Source: Wyeomyia smithii (taxonomy: Eukaryota > Arthropoda > Insecta > Diptera > Culicidae). From it: a DNA stretch of 64,000 nucleotides. The translations under genes and the position numbers were made by a program. Below the pieces are notes generated by a model that was not told the DNA's origin, did no database searches, and was given only the letters and a program-made list of their open reading frames with translations. Numbering within the stretch: the stretch's first letter is position 1; the number at the start of each line of letters is the position of its first letter. The DNA is taken from assembly GCF_029784165.1 (NCBI RefSeq), contig NC_073695.1:202077136-202141135 (forward strand), given 5' to 3'. Positions 23,301-35,077 of the stretch are shown one piece after another.

Positions 23301-23600
23301 GCCAACGTTAGCCAAGTCTAAGTTGAGCTTTGCCAAAGCTTCCAACAAAATCTGGCCCCTCTGGTTTGTATGGTGATTTCCCCACTCGACAGCCCAAGCG
23401 TTGAAGTCACCCGCAACCGCCGATGGCCATAGGCCCGTCAGTTCCACGGTTGCTTGATCGCCCATTTGTGCGAACGTTTCAGTAGACCAATTTGGCGGAG
23501 TATAGCAACTGCAGTAGAATACTCCATCCACTTTGGCTATCACGTACCTCTGCACCGCATAGCAGTGAATCAGGTTTAATTGAATCACCCTCAGGCCTGC
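20350..23600 (-). pseudogene. R1-clade LINE copy B, ORF2 (endonuclease and RT)
   Basis: The endonuclease (23588-23088) carries AVAGDFNAWAVEWGNHHTNQRGQ, ESIIDVTFCSPGLITNWRV and YTNSDHQSVRY, covering the APE catalytic Asn, Asp and His. The RT (22590-21503) carries KAPGPDGIPN, LVLLPKVGKPPGDPSAYRPI, TLDVKDAFN and the active-site box GFADD. The C-terminal part (21525-20546) ends with FPMCPACTDAEENAEHVFFTC, a CCHC-like motif found at the end of R1-type proteins. Frameshifts, the TQGS variant of PQGS and a hAT MITE at 22621-22975 split it, so it is inactive. No RNase H is seen, which favours R1 over LOA. Confidence 0.85.
22621..22975. mobile_element. 355-bp hAT MITE inserted in R1-clade ORF2
   Basis: It begins CAGTGGCGTAGCG and ends CGCTACGCCAGTG, so the TIR holds for 13 bases apart from one. 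The 8-bp flanks GCTCCACC (22613-22620) and GCGCCACC (22976-22983) differ at one position, fitting a hAT target duplication. Internal GGGTGACACCC-type blocks occur in both orientations. There is no transposase. Confidence 0.85.
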
Positions 23601-25057
23601 TGTTTAGTAGCCGGCCGTGCAGCCGGACACTTGGGGCCTCCCATGGCGTGCTTGGCGACCCGTTTACCGGTGCATACCATACACTTGGGAGGTGCACCGC
23701 AGTCCCGTGCTTTATGGCCTGTGCCACCGCAGCGGCGGCATAAATTGAAACCTGTCGGGCCCTTTGCACGACCAGGATTTATGCCCCCGCTCAAAGCACC
23801 TGAAGCAAACGGGCCTTGTTACCCTCTGCTAGTGGGAGCTTCATGGCAGCAATCTGAGTCCCGGCTGGGCCCCTGCGGAGACAAACTGCCTCCGCGGTCA
23901 CCACCACTCCACACTCCCTCTCAAAGGCTTGTGCTATGATGCACCCTCCGGTGATCTCATCCAGTTTTTTAAGCTGGAGAGTCACTTCTGGGGTGAGGGC
24001 TCGGATTTTAACCTCCTCGCCTAGCACTTCTTGGGCCGCCTGTTTATAGGCACAGCCCTTGCCTGTTGCCTCCTTACGGAGTTCGGGGATCATCTCGCCG
24101 ATACGGGACTGACGAATTCACCTGACATCCGTTGCCAAGGTCTTTGAGCTTGGACTCGCCTCTCATGGCCTTCAAGACTTCAGCGTATTTAGACGTATCC
24201 GTCTTGAAAATTAGCGCGTCGCCCTTGCTCCTTCTGTTCGACCCCTGCGGCTTTTTATTGCGGTCGCCGCGTTTCGTGCGACGTTCCCGCTTTTGCCGCT
24301 TTTTGTCCACCACGGTGGTCCATTCACTTGCGCCCGTGGCTTCACCGTTTCCCGGTTCCCTACTTGGCTGGACTGACGTGCCAGCTTTTCTAACTTTTCT
24401 GGGGGCCGCTTCCCCCGAAGAGCCTCTAGTACGCTTGCCGGTCGGTTCAGCTGAACAGACTTCGGCAAACGATGCTGCAGCTGTTTGTGTGTATTTACAC
24501 ACAGGTGCAGCATTCCCTTTTTTAGGCTGGTTAAGCCTTGCGTCCAGCGCGAGTGCCTTGTTTTCGGCATCATTAGCCAGCTTAAGGGCTTCCGCAAACT
24601 CCCGCTGCAAATATTCATACGTAGCAACAAAAGACACTGCTTCAAGTTTCGAAATGTTGCTACGTTCGTCCGTGAACTTGAGTATTTCATCAAGTTGTAC
24701 GGACACAGCCTCTACGCTCGGGAACTTATTCATGTGGCTTTCTACCACTGAGAGTAGCATAGCCCCAGAGATCTGTTCCCGTTCTATGGCGGTCTTAGGT
24801 GCCTTGCCGCCAGTCTTTTTCGTTCCGGTTGATGTTGCCTTAGGCGTGCCCGCCTTTGTCCCAACTCGGAACTCCCCTGTCGGTGTCTCAAAAGGTGTAC
24901 CAACCTGTGCGCCGCCTTTACCGGCATCAGCCAGTCTCGGTAGAGACCGTGATGTGCCTCGCCTGGCAAACGGGTTTAGTAACCCGTCTGCCCCTTCCGC
25001 TACCTTCGCATCCTCGTCGTTTCGAAACATGAACATTTTGGTTGATAGGGTCCCCAT
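23591..25057 (-). pseudogene. R1-clade LINE copy B, ORF1 (Gag-like)
   Basis: The first 327 codons (25057-24074) encode a basic, low-complexity N-terminus and a central region (AMLLSVVESHMNKFPSVEAV), with a Lys/Arg-rich patch near residue 260. After a frame change, 24093-23791 gives the RRM-like region (KIRALTPEVTLQLKKLDEIT). A further frame at 23794-23591 has the zinc knuckles CRRCGGTGHKARDC and CMVCTGKRVAKHAMGGPKC. This ORF1 order (basic head, central fold, knuckles) is normal for R1. At least two frameshifts disable it. ORF2 begins almost at its end. Confidence 0.8.
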
Positions 25058-25739
25058 TCCAGCCGCTATCCTTGATCATGGTGGAGTGGTCACCTATCTA
25101 GTCCCATGGTGGCCTATGCCGGAGCAGTGAGGTCATGGCTAGTGAAGGTCGCTATAGCCCCTCATAAGCAGCTATGACGCCTCCCGACCGGCGTAAATCA
25201 GGAAAGGGCATCTGACCCCACTCCTGCCCATCAGGCAATGACCGCGGAACGTACAGGAAGGCCGGCCAGGTTTTACGGGACGGAGACCCCTGCGACCGTA
25301 TGCCACCTCGGCGTTTCAAGCCGTTGTCACACGACTTTAATAAGGGGCTCGGGGCAGGTGCCAGCCCTACGTCGTGGTATAAAACCGTATTCCATCTCAA
25401 AAACCTAAAACACACTGGTATCGGCCTCAATAGGTGGGTTAGTGCATTTGGGTGATAGAAGCGGCACTAAACGGTCCGTCGAAGCTGCTTACGGGTGGCC
25501 GTGGCTTTTACGGGGAATCGACTGCCCAATGCCCGAAACCCCACCACTCCCCAGGCAAGCACCCGCTGCCGGTCCGGGACTAATCGATACTATCACACAC
25601 CTATCGGTGGTCACAGAACGCGTGCATGGCCTCGACGGTCGCCAGGCGTCGACCGTGGGGGCCTGCAGCTCAGCCAAGGCGCTTGGCGTGGAAAGAGTCC
25701 TTCGATGATACGCTACAGCATCGCAGTTGACCTCTCTGC
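25058..25739 (-). other. probable 5' UTR of R1-clade copy B
   Basis: GC-rich, non-coding DNA directly upstream of ORF1 on the minus strand, compositionally like the LINE and unlike the AT-rich flanks. It ends where copy C begins. Confidence 0.45.
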
Positions 25740-26110
25740 AGGCGCCAACACACCTTTGGTCTTGGCCATTGCGATCCTGTAGGCGTCACCCTACGGATTC
25801 TTATTGGCACTCGCGTATAGCCTATCTTAACAGGCCTCCCTGCTAGGTTTTATCGCACTTTTTAACGCCGATCTCGCAGACTCGAATGCTGCAGGGTGCT
25901 CAATCCTCTGTTCATCGCTTCGCTCACGCTTCACCTTGCGTGGAGGCACGCATTGCGAAGGTTCGCTATCGCGTCAGTCCACCAGCAAACCGATGGCTTC
26001 TCATTCTCAGGTTGGCGAGTCCTGGGTATGGTGGCATCACACGCTCGCGATATTATCACAACTAATCGGCCAACATTCGGGCGAAGCCAACTGCGCGCTG
26101 CCTTCTCATC
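25740..26110 (-). pseudogene. R1-clade LINE copy C, endonuclease-RT linker fragment
   Basis: The segment CCTGTAGGCGTCACCCTACG and the following ~300 bases align in order with 22409-22612 and 22984-23060 of copy B. Copy C lacks the hAT MITE, so it shows the empty target region. It is too degraded for an ORF. Confidence 0.65.
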
Positions 26111-26753
26111 GAATACCGGATTTCAGTTGTTTATACATAATTTGCTTATATTCATTGAATTTAACAGAGAAAATGCAAAATATGTAGGTGGGTCAAAATA
26201 CCCGCATTACCCTACATTAGCTTAGTGAGAGAGAGACAGAAACCAACCTCACAAAGTTAAAAAATTCTTAGATTAAATCGAAAAATAATCAACTGGATTC
26301 ATAGAAAATAGTGTACAAAATGGTTAAACTGGATAGAATACACTCATTACATTTGTCACTGTCATTTTTTTCACATTTTTAAACGAAGTGCACGGGATAA
26401 AGAGCCGGACGGAATTTAGGCACCTCTCGGTACTGGAAAAACGACACCTTACTATGAGGTGATTTGTATTTGAGTTTACCATATAGATTTGAGTAGAGAA
26501 AACACTTTCCGGCTTCGTTGACCTAGACACATTTCATTTTCCAAGAGTAGAACACTTTCATAAGAAGTGTCATCCCAGAGCCATCGAATGTTTAGCTAAT
26601 CAATTTTAAGGGTATATTCATGCTGTCTCGAATACATTTATTTCTGTATTGAAGAGAAAATTGCTTCAAATCAAGTTCTACTCAGGATTCTAAAAAAGTA
26701 AGCATTTTTTATTCACGTGACATCGTCAGATTGTAGTTTACTTGTTTATTGTT
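26111..26753. other. no recognisable gene
   Basis: AT-rich, with a short (GA)n run at 26225-26235. Confidence 0.4.
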
Positions 26754-27134
26754 TTATATTTTCTTGAGTCTTGCTAACGACGTGTCACTATATGTAATGA
26801 TTCCAAACAGATCTTGTTTCCGGCGCTCGGACAAGTGGCCTTTCCCCTCAAGTGCCAGAATCTCTTTGCCAGTAACGGTTTCTTCCAACAGGTGCTTGAG
26901 ATTTGTCGGAGATAATTCGTTTTTCCAACGAATCGTTGAACAAGTTGTCTTTGTCCTGTAAAAATACTTCAAAATTGAGAAAATTGATATCCACTTTGTC
27001 GAGTCGGTGTATTACTTGGAATTGTATGTATATATAAAAAAAGAAGTTACTCACCAACAACATAGCTGGTAGTTTTGGTTGTTTATGGTTTTTATGCTTT
27101 GGTGAGTTGGAGACGAAGCAGCATTGTGTAACAT
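26754..27134 (-). CDS. possible small two-exon gene, function unknown
   Basis: On the minus strand an ATG at 27134 opens exon 1 (27134-27055), which ends at a consensus donor (G|GTGAGT). Exon 2 (26955-26754) follows an acceptor (TTTTTACAG|G). The ~99-bp intron keeps the frame, giving 93 aa: MLHNAASSPTHQSIK... then LSPTNLKHLLEETVTGKEIL and GKGHLSERRKQDLFGIITYS before the stop. The second half has an amphipathic, helix-like pattern like a short unnamed domain seen in many arthropod predicted proteins (my recollection). No paralogue is in the window. It could instead be the last two exons of a longer gene, or chance. Confidence 0.35.
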
Positions 27135-27848
27135 AAAGAAATTTTTCCTTGTTTATTTATGTATCCTTTCTCATCATGGTTAGCAATTGCTGGAATATGT
27201 TATACTTTAGCAACATACAAGGCCGTATGAATAAAGGATATTGCTTTGATTCTCCCGTGTAAATGTTACGGGTGATATTCTTATATTGATATGGCCTATT
27301 ATATACTCAATACTCATCTCTTGCTTGGGCTCTGCAACTCAGCATAGCAGTGAAGTTCTTTTTGTTGAATGTGTCTTTTTGGAGCATAAATTCATTAGAT
27401 AGAGGAATGTATTCATGAGGCTGTAGATGAAACCATTTTGAAATTTGAGCTCCGACGAAATGATCAGTCGCAAATGTTTCATCGCCTGTTTTTTTTTGTT
27501 CTGATATGTACTTTTGATCCCATAAAAATGATTCTCAATCCGTAGATAGGAGTTTGTGCTTTAATTTTTTTTCTATTTATTTTAATCAGGCCAAACCAAC
27601 ACTGTATCTTTACTTATAGCAGTGCTAAAGTGCTTTAATTTTTTGCAATACTGTTTTATATTACCGCATCTACTGTCCATTTACTAGAATATATAATTAA
27701 ATTAGTATCTGCCCATTTTTCCAACTCTCTTATTAAGAGACCTTTTTCGCCTTTACGGAAGGTAGAGGGGTTTTAAAAATCCTCTCAGTACGCACAGCTA
27801 TGCAACTCGGTTACAAACCCTATTTTCATCGTGTGATGATTTTCATAA
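27135..27848. other. no recognisable gene
   Basis: AT-rich upstream flank of the candidate small gene. No clear promoter elements. Confidence 0.35.
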
Positions 27849-27856
27849 CAAAACTA

Positions 27857-28714
27857 CAGTGGTGGGCACCGCTAACCGAAAATTTAGCGACGCTAATCGC
27901 TAAGTCGCTAACCGGAAAATTTAGCTCGATAATCGTTAAACGCTAAACGCTAAACCCACATTAGCGGAACATTCGCTAATCGCTAATCGCTAACTTTTTA
28001 TTATGTAAATAGTCATATCGCTATATTTATTGCTCGTGTTTTGTAAGATTTGAACCACTTTGATTTGTTTTGGTTAAACAAACGAAAACAATTACTTTTT
28101 TAAAGCTATTTACAGTAAGATGTTCACGAAACGGTATCCATATTTGATTTTGTAAAAACAAGAATAACAAAAGTTATTTGGCTTGAATTGAAAATAGATA
28201 CTCTTAGGAATGTTTCTTAAAAATTCAATTATTATCTGAATCGAAAAAGTAGAACCAAAATTGTCATAATTTCAAGCGCTTTGCAATTTACCAAAGTTCT
28301 TGGTGTGCCGAAAATTCAATCTAGACCTTGTGCTTGTTCTTCAAAATGCTCCTGTGGCTTGTACGATAACAGGAACTCCATTCTAGGGTAAAAAACTGAC
28401 AAAAATTTTCGCAGTAAAGTATGCAGTAAAGTATGTTCATCTTTCGAAGCCATTTCTTTCGCAGTAAAGTATGTTCATCTTTCGAAGCCATTTACGTACG
28501 CCATCAGCAATTCATAGTTTTCCTCAATATTTCTATTGTCGCTTCTCTACAAAATTTAGCGAATTAGCGATTAGCGTTTCGAAGGCCAAAATTTTAGCGA
28601 CGCTAACAGTTTCGCTAACCAGCTCAAAAATTAGCGAAATCGCTAAATCGCTAACTGAATTTTAGCGTCGCTGATTAGCGAATTAGCGAATTAGCGGAAT
28701 GGTGCCCACCACTG
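27857..28714. mobile_element. 858-bp non-autonomous hAT element with subterminal TTAGCG arrays
   Basis: The termini are CAGTGGTGGGCACC and its complement. Both are flanked by the identical 8-bp sequence CAAAACTA (27849-27856 and 28715-28722), an exact hAT-type target duplication. About 130 bases at each end are packed with GCTAATCGC/TTAGCGA motifs in both orientations, the usual form of transposase-binding subterminal repeats. The middle is AT-rich and encodes nothing, so mobility would need a transposase supplied in trans. Confidence 0.92.
28411..28494 (+). repeat. 38-bp tandem duplication inside the hAT element
   Basis: GCAGTAAAGTATGTTCATCT starts at 28423 and again at 28461, each followed by the same TTCGAAGCCATTT. 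A shorter copy of the first 12 bases is at 28411. Confidence 0.85.
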
Positions 28715-28722
28715 CAAAACTA

Positions 28723-30063
28723 AAAGGTGATTTATTTATATTTATCATCATACTCTTCTCTCTAGGTTCTTTCACAAATGAATATCATAAAGATAAAGCT
28801 TTGCACGGTATTCATATGCTCCAATGCATTTCGGAGAAAAATAATTAAACCGGCTGCTTGTACTAAAACGGCACGACAGAGTGCCACTTTGAAAGCACAC
28901 ACGTAAGTATGCGGCTCACGTTAAAGCTCCATGCACAGCTCCTGGCTTGCGGCAACCAAGGCGAGAGTGGAAAATAAGCTTGGAAAACAGATTAAAATTG
29001 TTCTGTCGTACTTAATGTGCTTATCAAAAAGCCGATGTTTTGATGCAATGATGGTGGGAGGGATTGTGAATGATATTTACAGCAAATGTTGCTCGATTAG
29101 ATTTGTTCTATGGAAATATTATTTTGTCGTGTTTTAGTCAGCAGGAATAGGAGGGATGTTTGCATGGTTGTAAATGTTATTAGAATATGTTGATGGTTTA
29201 GCTTACCTCGGGTAGATTGTCCAAGGCTGCATATCGAGATTGGTTTATCCAGTAAAAGTGTACTCCAGTACTTTTGTGATAGACCAGTAGAGAGCCTTGA
29301 CCAAAATGCTGCACTAACAAGATACATCATACTGAGTACAATTCAAAGAAAAGTGTGGTATTAGATTTCAATTTTTTTCTAATATCATCGAATGTTATCG
29401 AATCGAATGTTCTGAAATGTTCAGAAGAATTTCAGGTAATTAAATTGACATATTCAAAACTAAAGTTTAAAAAGATTTGATATGGCCGTTTTTGAAAGGA
29501 CTTTTTATTGACATAATAAAATTTTTTCTAGGATAGGAATATTTTTTAAAATATTTTAATATTTCCAGAAAATTTATTGAAACCCATCTCTTGACAATGT
29601 TCTTCTAACTCTCGTGATTGCTGAGATATATTGATTTAAACAAAGAGATTTAAAAAGCTCAGGCCATTTTAAATGTTAGTATAGGTAAATTTTCATAATA
29701 AAACGTGTTTGTAAACCTTGCTAAATAAGTCAACTTTAATTTAGCGTGGTCTACACATCAACAAACCTTCATCAAACACTGAGAGGGTGCTGCTAGCTCT
29801 TCAGTTGAGTTGGTGCGAAATCTGTTATTTTGAATTTCCAAATTGTTGCCATCATAAGCTGTTCTCAATGGAGCTGAACTAATAGAAACAAGTTTGAGCA
29901 AATATGGTGGAAGAGACAGAACTCCCCATATTAGTATTTCAAAATAAGTTTTCACTATACTATTGTGATGGTTTTGAGACATTTTTCAATGAACCCGTTT
30001 TTCAAGTCCCTATTTTTAAGCTGCGCAAACCACTTTCTGATTTTTCGCGAGAGAGCAAATATT
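28723..30063. other. no recognisable gene
   Basis: AT-rich, without a motif-bearing ORF or terminal repeats that I can pair. Confidence 0.4.
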
Positions 30064-30560
30064 CAGCCCTAGTATACCCTAAATCGTTTTCCCCGTATCC
30101 CAAGTGGGAATTTCGGTTAGATTTTTGCAGAATGCATCGCCTTTTTGACGCGAGTCATAAAAAGATAGCAAATTCGTGCCAGTAGCTATGACGCAGCTAC
30201 ACTCTCCACAGAGTGCAGACTTCAGCAGATTTGTTGATAGCAAATAACATATCAAGATATTATTTTGCACGTCAATACAAGGGAATGGTAAGTTTGAAAC
30301 CGCAACCAACTTTTTGGTTATTGAGGTTTAGCAATACAATGATTTTCGGGAAGTTCATTTAGACTGATTGTCTGTGGCCTGTGACTTTTAGTGCAGCTCA
30401 CGTTTATCTGTGTGAATGGTATTTCATTGTCGGATGAGTGCTATATAATTCGATTATTATTATATGATGGCTATTACGTGCAAAATCCGGGTTCAAAAGT
30501 TAAAAACCGTAGCTGTGATGCTTGAATCAACAACTTATCAATGAACAGTGTTTAATTATT
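30064..30560. repeat. left member of a ~500-bp inverted repeat pair
   Basis: The blocks CAGCCCTAGTATACCCTAAA, ATTTTTGCA, GATAGCAAATTCGTGCCA, GAGTGCAGACTTC and CAGATTTGTTGATAG, and further along GTGCAAAATCCGGGTTC, reappear reverse-complemented and in reverse order at 37190-37686. Identity is moderate. There is no coding content. Confidence 0.75.
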
Positions 30561-31018
30561 TAGTGGCTTTTATTCAAGAAAATATCATCGTGAATATGGT
30601 GATTCTCGAAAGATAAATAATAGTTCCCCCTTAGTTTTCGCTGGTTTGGTTGAAATAATTGTTGGAAGTCATCCATTAATCTTCCAATATACAGTGCTAG
30701 TAAAAGCTATAGAAGGTATTTTATTATATTAAAGTTCAATAAAGTGAAAATACAATCGAATCGAGCTTTTAAATTTAGTTGTAAATGATATTTGCTTTTA
30801 AAGTTCCAAAGTAGTCAATCTAACATTTGTTATCGTCAATTTTTAATTGATACGAAGACAACATCAGTAATAAAGCTGTTGAAACTACATTCGTTTTTTT
30901 AGGTTTATTACTATGAATTGAAAATGAATGTACTCCATCAGCCGTTGGAAGTATAAATGGAATCTTGACACTATCAGTTCCACATGCACCAGACAGTGCG
31001 GCGAATTTTTGACAGATA
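30561..31018. other. unassigned DNA with one minus-strand frame
   Basis: A 78-codon minus-strand frame overlaps 30820-31056 but runs into the MITE. I recognise no domain. Confidence 0.35.
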
Positions 31019-31025
31019 GTTTGCC

Positions 31026-31325
31026 CACAGACTAACAGACATAACACTTCGAACATATTTTCAATAAAATCATCGTTCGGACGATTCTAGTACTTTTCGT
31101 TAGTAACACTAGCACCATCTGCTGCCGTGTTCGCGCTGCGTCATGTATTTCGACATCAGCGCTACGGCATGTGTCAAATGGGGAACCACAAAATATGTAT
31201 GAGATTGCATGACAGCGCCCTAAGCGGCGTTTTCGCGCGAAGACTATTATTGGATTGGGAATTTGAAATGATCGTTTTTTTGTGACGATGGAGCTAGGTT
31301 CCAGTGTTACGTCTGTTAGTCTGTG
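31026..31325. mobile_element. 300-bp MITE with 22-bp TIRs
   Basis: The ends are CACAGACTAACAGACATAAC and the mirrored GTTACGTCTGTTAGTCTGTG, with one mismatch. GTTTGCC flanks it on both sides (31019-31025, 31326-31332); the next left base is also C, so the target duplication is 7-8 bp. It shares internal blocks with the MITE at 7717. There is no ORF. Confidence 0.85.
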
Positions 31326-31332
31326 GTTTGCC

Positions 31333-32089
31333 CATAGAAATATTTTTTCCTTTCAGTGTCAACGCCTATAATGCAACATATGCACTTGAGACTCTCATTC
31401 AACTTCACCACTACTCGACTAACTGTATGCATCTATTTCACACATAAAATACTTATTGACATAATTAATCTTCATTTTCATTAACAACGCGCTTTAAAGA
31501 CAATACTTTCACTCATGCAGTTAGTATCAGTGGCAAATCATTGAAAAATTCGATGGAGACAAAATATTTTTGGAAGGGTTCGAAAATTCAACTAAGTTAT
31601 CTCAACACACACTTCCCGGTCACTGATACTTAACATTTTGATAGTAAAACTAATGGTAGGTAAACTGCTGGGCAGTGCGTACCAGCGGTACACACGTACA
31701 AGTTGTCATAAAATAGACCACAGTGTGGTCCAAAGCATAATGTCCAGCAACTCCCATCACTACCTCCCCGTGGTACCGATGCAACCAACCTCCACGTGGG
31801 ATACAAGCAACCAAGGGAAGATCAGTAAACCGGTGGAAACTTGGTCGTATGCTGACAGGAATGGAAGGGGGAGCTGTTCTTCTAGGAGGGCAGCTTGCCT
31901 GAGCATCTGTTCTCCTTGTTATGGGCGGTCCAAACAGTGTCTGGTCTGGAGCGGACGACTGAATTATGGAATGCGGTGTCTCGCCAGCTACACTCAAGAC
32001 GGCAGTCCCGTCTCGAGACTAGGCATCCGCAGCTCTAGTAAGGCAGCATGCCGAAAAATTAAAATACTACGAACAATCAAGATATAAAT
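31333..32089. other. unassigned, possibly 5' UTR of the RTE copy
   Basis: From about 31640 the composition becomes less AT-rich. No domain is visible before the RTE endonuclease. Confidence 0.35.
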
Positions 32090-33206
32090 AAGAACCGGAA
32101 CAATCGGCAACGATCTAGGCGACGAAATAAGGACGACTATTGGAAGCTTGGTACATATAACTGTAGATAGCTGAGTGCCCCGGGTGGCGATCGATTCTGT
32201 TGGATCAGCGTTACTACGTTACAGCGTTCTACGCCGTTACTTCGACATCGTTGCGCTCCAGCAGCTTTGTCGCAAAGTAGAGGAGCAACAGAGGATTTGT
32301 AGCCGCTGGGTACAGTACTACCAGACCGGCGGCACAACCATTGAGCAGTTGTACAACGACACTATCCTCAATGTGCCTTGCCCTCACGAAGGAAGACTCG
32401 AAGTAGAGAAAGAAGCGGAATACGCACAGCTGTAAGACTATACGATAGCAGCTCGCCTAGAGACATCAAGATCGTCATCAGGGACATGAAAACTCCGATC
32501 GGTAGGGAATACATATACAAGCCCGCACAGTCGCTCACCGTGACAAACAACAACGGTCAGCGATTCCTGTAACTTCGCAGCTTCCCGAGGACTAGCAGAC
32601 GGAAACACCTTCTTTTCCCGAAAGGACATCCACAAAACTACCTGGAGATCACCTGAACAACGTACATCAAACCAAATTGATCTTGTTCTTATCGACGACC
32701 GGTTCTTCTCAGACATTTCGAACGTACGCATCAATCGCAGTGCGGATATTGGCTTAAACCACAATCTAGTTGCGGTATCTTTGCGCTCAAAACTGTCGAC
32801 CGTATACAACGCGTGACATTGCCGAACCCTGCGGCTCAACATCATGCAGCTCCGGGATTGTCAGGCTGCGGACGAATACGCTCAACAGTTCGAAGCGGTA
32901 CTACCCACAGCGGAGGGCGCATCGCTTCTCGAGGACGGCTGGTGTAGCATTCGCACAGCTATCGGAGAGACCACAACGGCGTCACTAGGAGTGGAAGCAC
33001 CTAGATGCAGAATCGACTGGTATGACAGGGAGTGCGAGGCAGCGGTGAATGAGAAGAACCGGACGCTGGCGATATACCTTAAAAAAAGCAAAGCCTTGGT
33101 GCTACAGTCTCTCTCGAGTCTCGAGTCAAGACTCGAACATACGACAACTGGCTTGTTAGGCCAGCATCGTACCTCGAGACCAGCTGGGGAGACGGGCGAT
33201 ATACCT

Positions 33207-35077
33207 ACCTTTCTCCATTTTACTCGAACCCGAATCTCCCTGGTACCGCCGTTAGGCATTGCTTCAGGAAGAAGAGCGAGTGTGCTTTTAGTGGACCCCT
33301 TGTTAATATATTGACTTTGCTGCTTAGGCAAGGTTGGCCTCCACTGGTATTTCGATGGCTGTCCCGTCGATTGATGCCTTGCAGCGAAAGAACAACCTGG
33401 GAAGCAGCCGTGATGACTGCTCTCCAGGTACCCTCTTCTTCGCACATCCTTCTCACTATGTTCTCCAGAATAGTATCCGGCTCGCCTAATGCCAACATTT
33501 CGCTCCTCACCTGCGCGAACGTGGACAAACAAATATCACATGCTCAGCGGTTTCTTCGGCGTCCGCACATTGTGGGCACATAGGTGACTCCGCGTGCCCA
33601 AACATGTGCAGATACTGCCTGAAGCAGTCATGGCCTGACAGTATCTGTGTCAGGCGGAAGTTAACATCCTTATGGCATCTCTCGCACCATCCGGCTATCT
33701 CCGGAATGAGCCGGTGTGTCCCTACCTACCTTTGGTAGATTTGGACCATTCCCGCTGCCACCTGGCCATCGAAGTTGACCTTCTGGTGGTTCGTATACCT
33801 CTCGTGTCACGTTGGTTGAAGCACTCTACATCCTCTTTGACAATGATGCTGATAGGCATAATGCCAGCTAGGACGCATATTGCCTCGTATGACACGGTTC
33901 GATACGCACATGCGACCCTCAGGTACATGAGCCTGTAGGTGCTTTCCAGTTTACCGCAGTAACTGGAAGTACCCAATGCTTGCGAACACACGGGTTCGCT
34001 AAATGGACGCCAGTATGGATGTTGCCACTAGCTAGCTAGCAGCTTTCGCCTGCTGAATACCTCCGAGGACATCATGCGCGATAATGCCGCTATAGTCATG
34101 GAAGCTTTCTTGCAGGTGTACACGCAAAAGTTGAAGTCTTGTACAATCATTGTGTCTTCCCGATTCGCACAAATGTTGCACAGAAATCACACAATAAATA
34201 TGTGAAACGCATAACGCAACAGTTGTACTGCGAATACATTGACATAGATTAAAATCAGAATATGCATCATATACCGACACTTTATTTCTCACATCGAGTG
34301 TATTAGTGACTGCTCTTTCTCTCGTGCTCGTGGAGTTTTTCATGTACGTGCGACGAGACTAGATACGTCGAATATAATTTGCAGGTTGCTCTTTCGCTTC
34401 TTTTTCGGTTCGGGTTGCGACGCACAAGACGATGTCTCGTCGCTTTACGAAACGAGCGAGACACCCGTGCTGTACATACTAGATTCAAGTGTTGTTAGTC
34501 TCACTCATACTGTCGATGCGTGCTTGCTGCTATTCAGAGGAATGCATGAAGAAGAAAAAGTATCTCGAAAGCGTGTGTGCAAAAGACTTGAAAAGCGTAG
34601 CATATGTCTCGTCCTCAAGCAGAAAGGAGGAGAAAGGTTTTGCTTCTCGCTCGCTTTGCAATGCTGCTTGATACCAGTTGAAACTGTTTAGGTGTAGTAA
34701 TTTGGAGCTGCCAGATACATTGGAGAAACGCTAGAGCATTAATTGCGTTATGCCCAACACGCAATCATTGTACTGGTTCCGAATTACATCAATAATTGCG
34801 CTAAAAACGCACAATTTTGTACTGGTTTCGCACCATCCAACTTTTGCGTGTAGTCGATGAGGCTCCCAAACGTGAACTCGTCGTCGACCATCACCCCCAA
34901 GAGCTTCAAGGAACGCTTTGAGGCAATAATGAATCCACCGGCACTGATCGCTGCTTTCTGTTCCGATTTGCGGTTGTTCACCACGATGACCTCTGTCTTT
35001 TGATGCGCTAACTCCAGTTTCCTGGAGTTCATTCAATCCTCAACTACGAGTATGGATAGCGCGGCTTTCAACTCGAT
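33207..35077 (-). mobile_element. 5'-truncated R1-clade LINE copy D inserted into RTE
   Basis: GGGCGATATACCT is present on both sides (33194-33206 and 35078-35090), an exact 13-bp target duplication. Inside, the minus strand encodes the RT C-terminal half. LELAHQKTEVIVVNNRKSEQ and SLKLLGVMVDDEFTFGSL lie near 35030-34850. VACAYRTVSYEAICVLAG (33930) and the terminal CPQC...ENAEH-type region near 33600-33540 follow. It is closely similar to copy B but is cut off within the RT at its 5' end, as expected of target-primed insertion. A TA-flanked MITE splits it. Confidence 0.9.
34121..34850. mobile_element. 730-bp TA-flanked TIR element inside R1-clade copy D
   Basis: The ends are CACGCAAAAGTTG and CAACTTTTGCGTG (perfect 13-bp TIR), with TA on each side (34119-34120, 34851-34852). 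Aligning the flanks with copy B near 21260 shows that removing the element and one TA restores the LINE. TA duplication points to Tc1/mariner-type mobilisation. Short inner frames have no recognisable domain. Confidence 0.85.

Noticed and set aside
24132..25130. 332-codon plus-strand open frame
   Set aside because: Exact antisense of the R1-clade ORF1; GC-rich codons keep the opposite frame open. No domain.
20350..25739. rDNA-specific R1 insertion
   Set aside because: No 28S rRNA sequence flanks any of the R1-clade copies; copy D has an unrelated 13-bp target.
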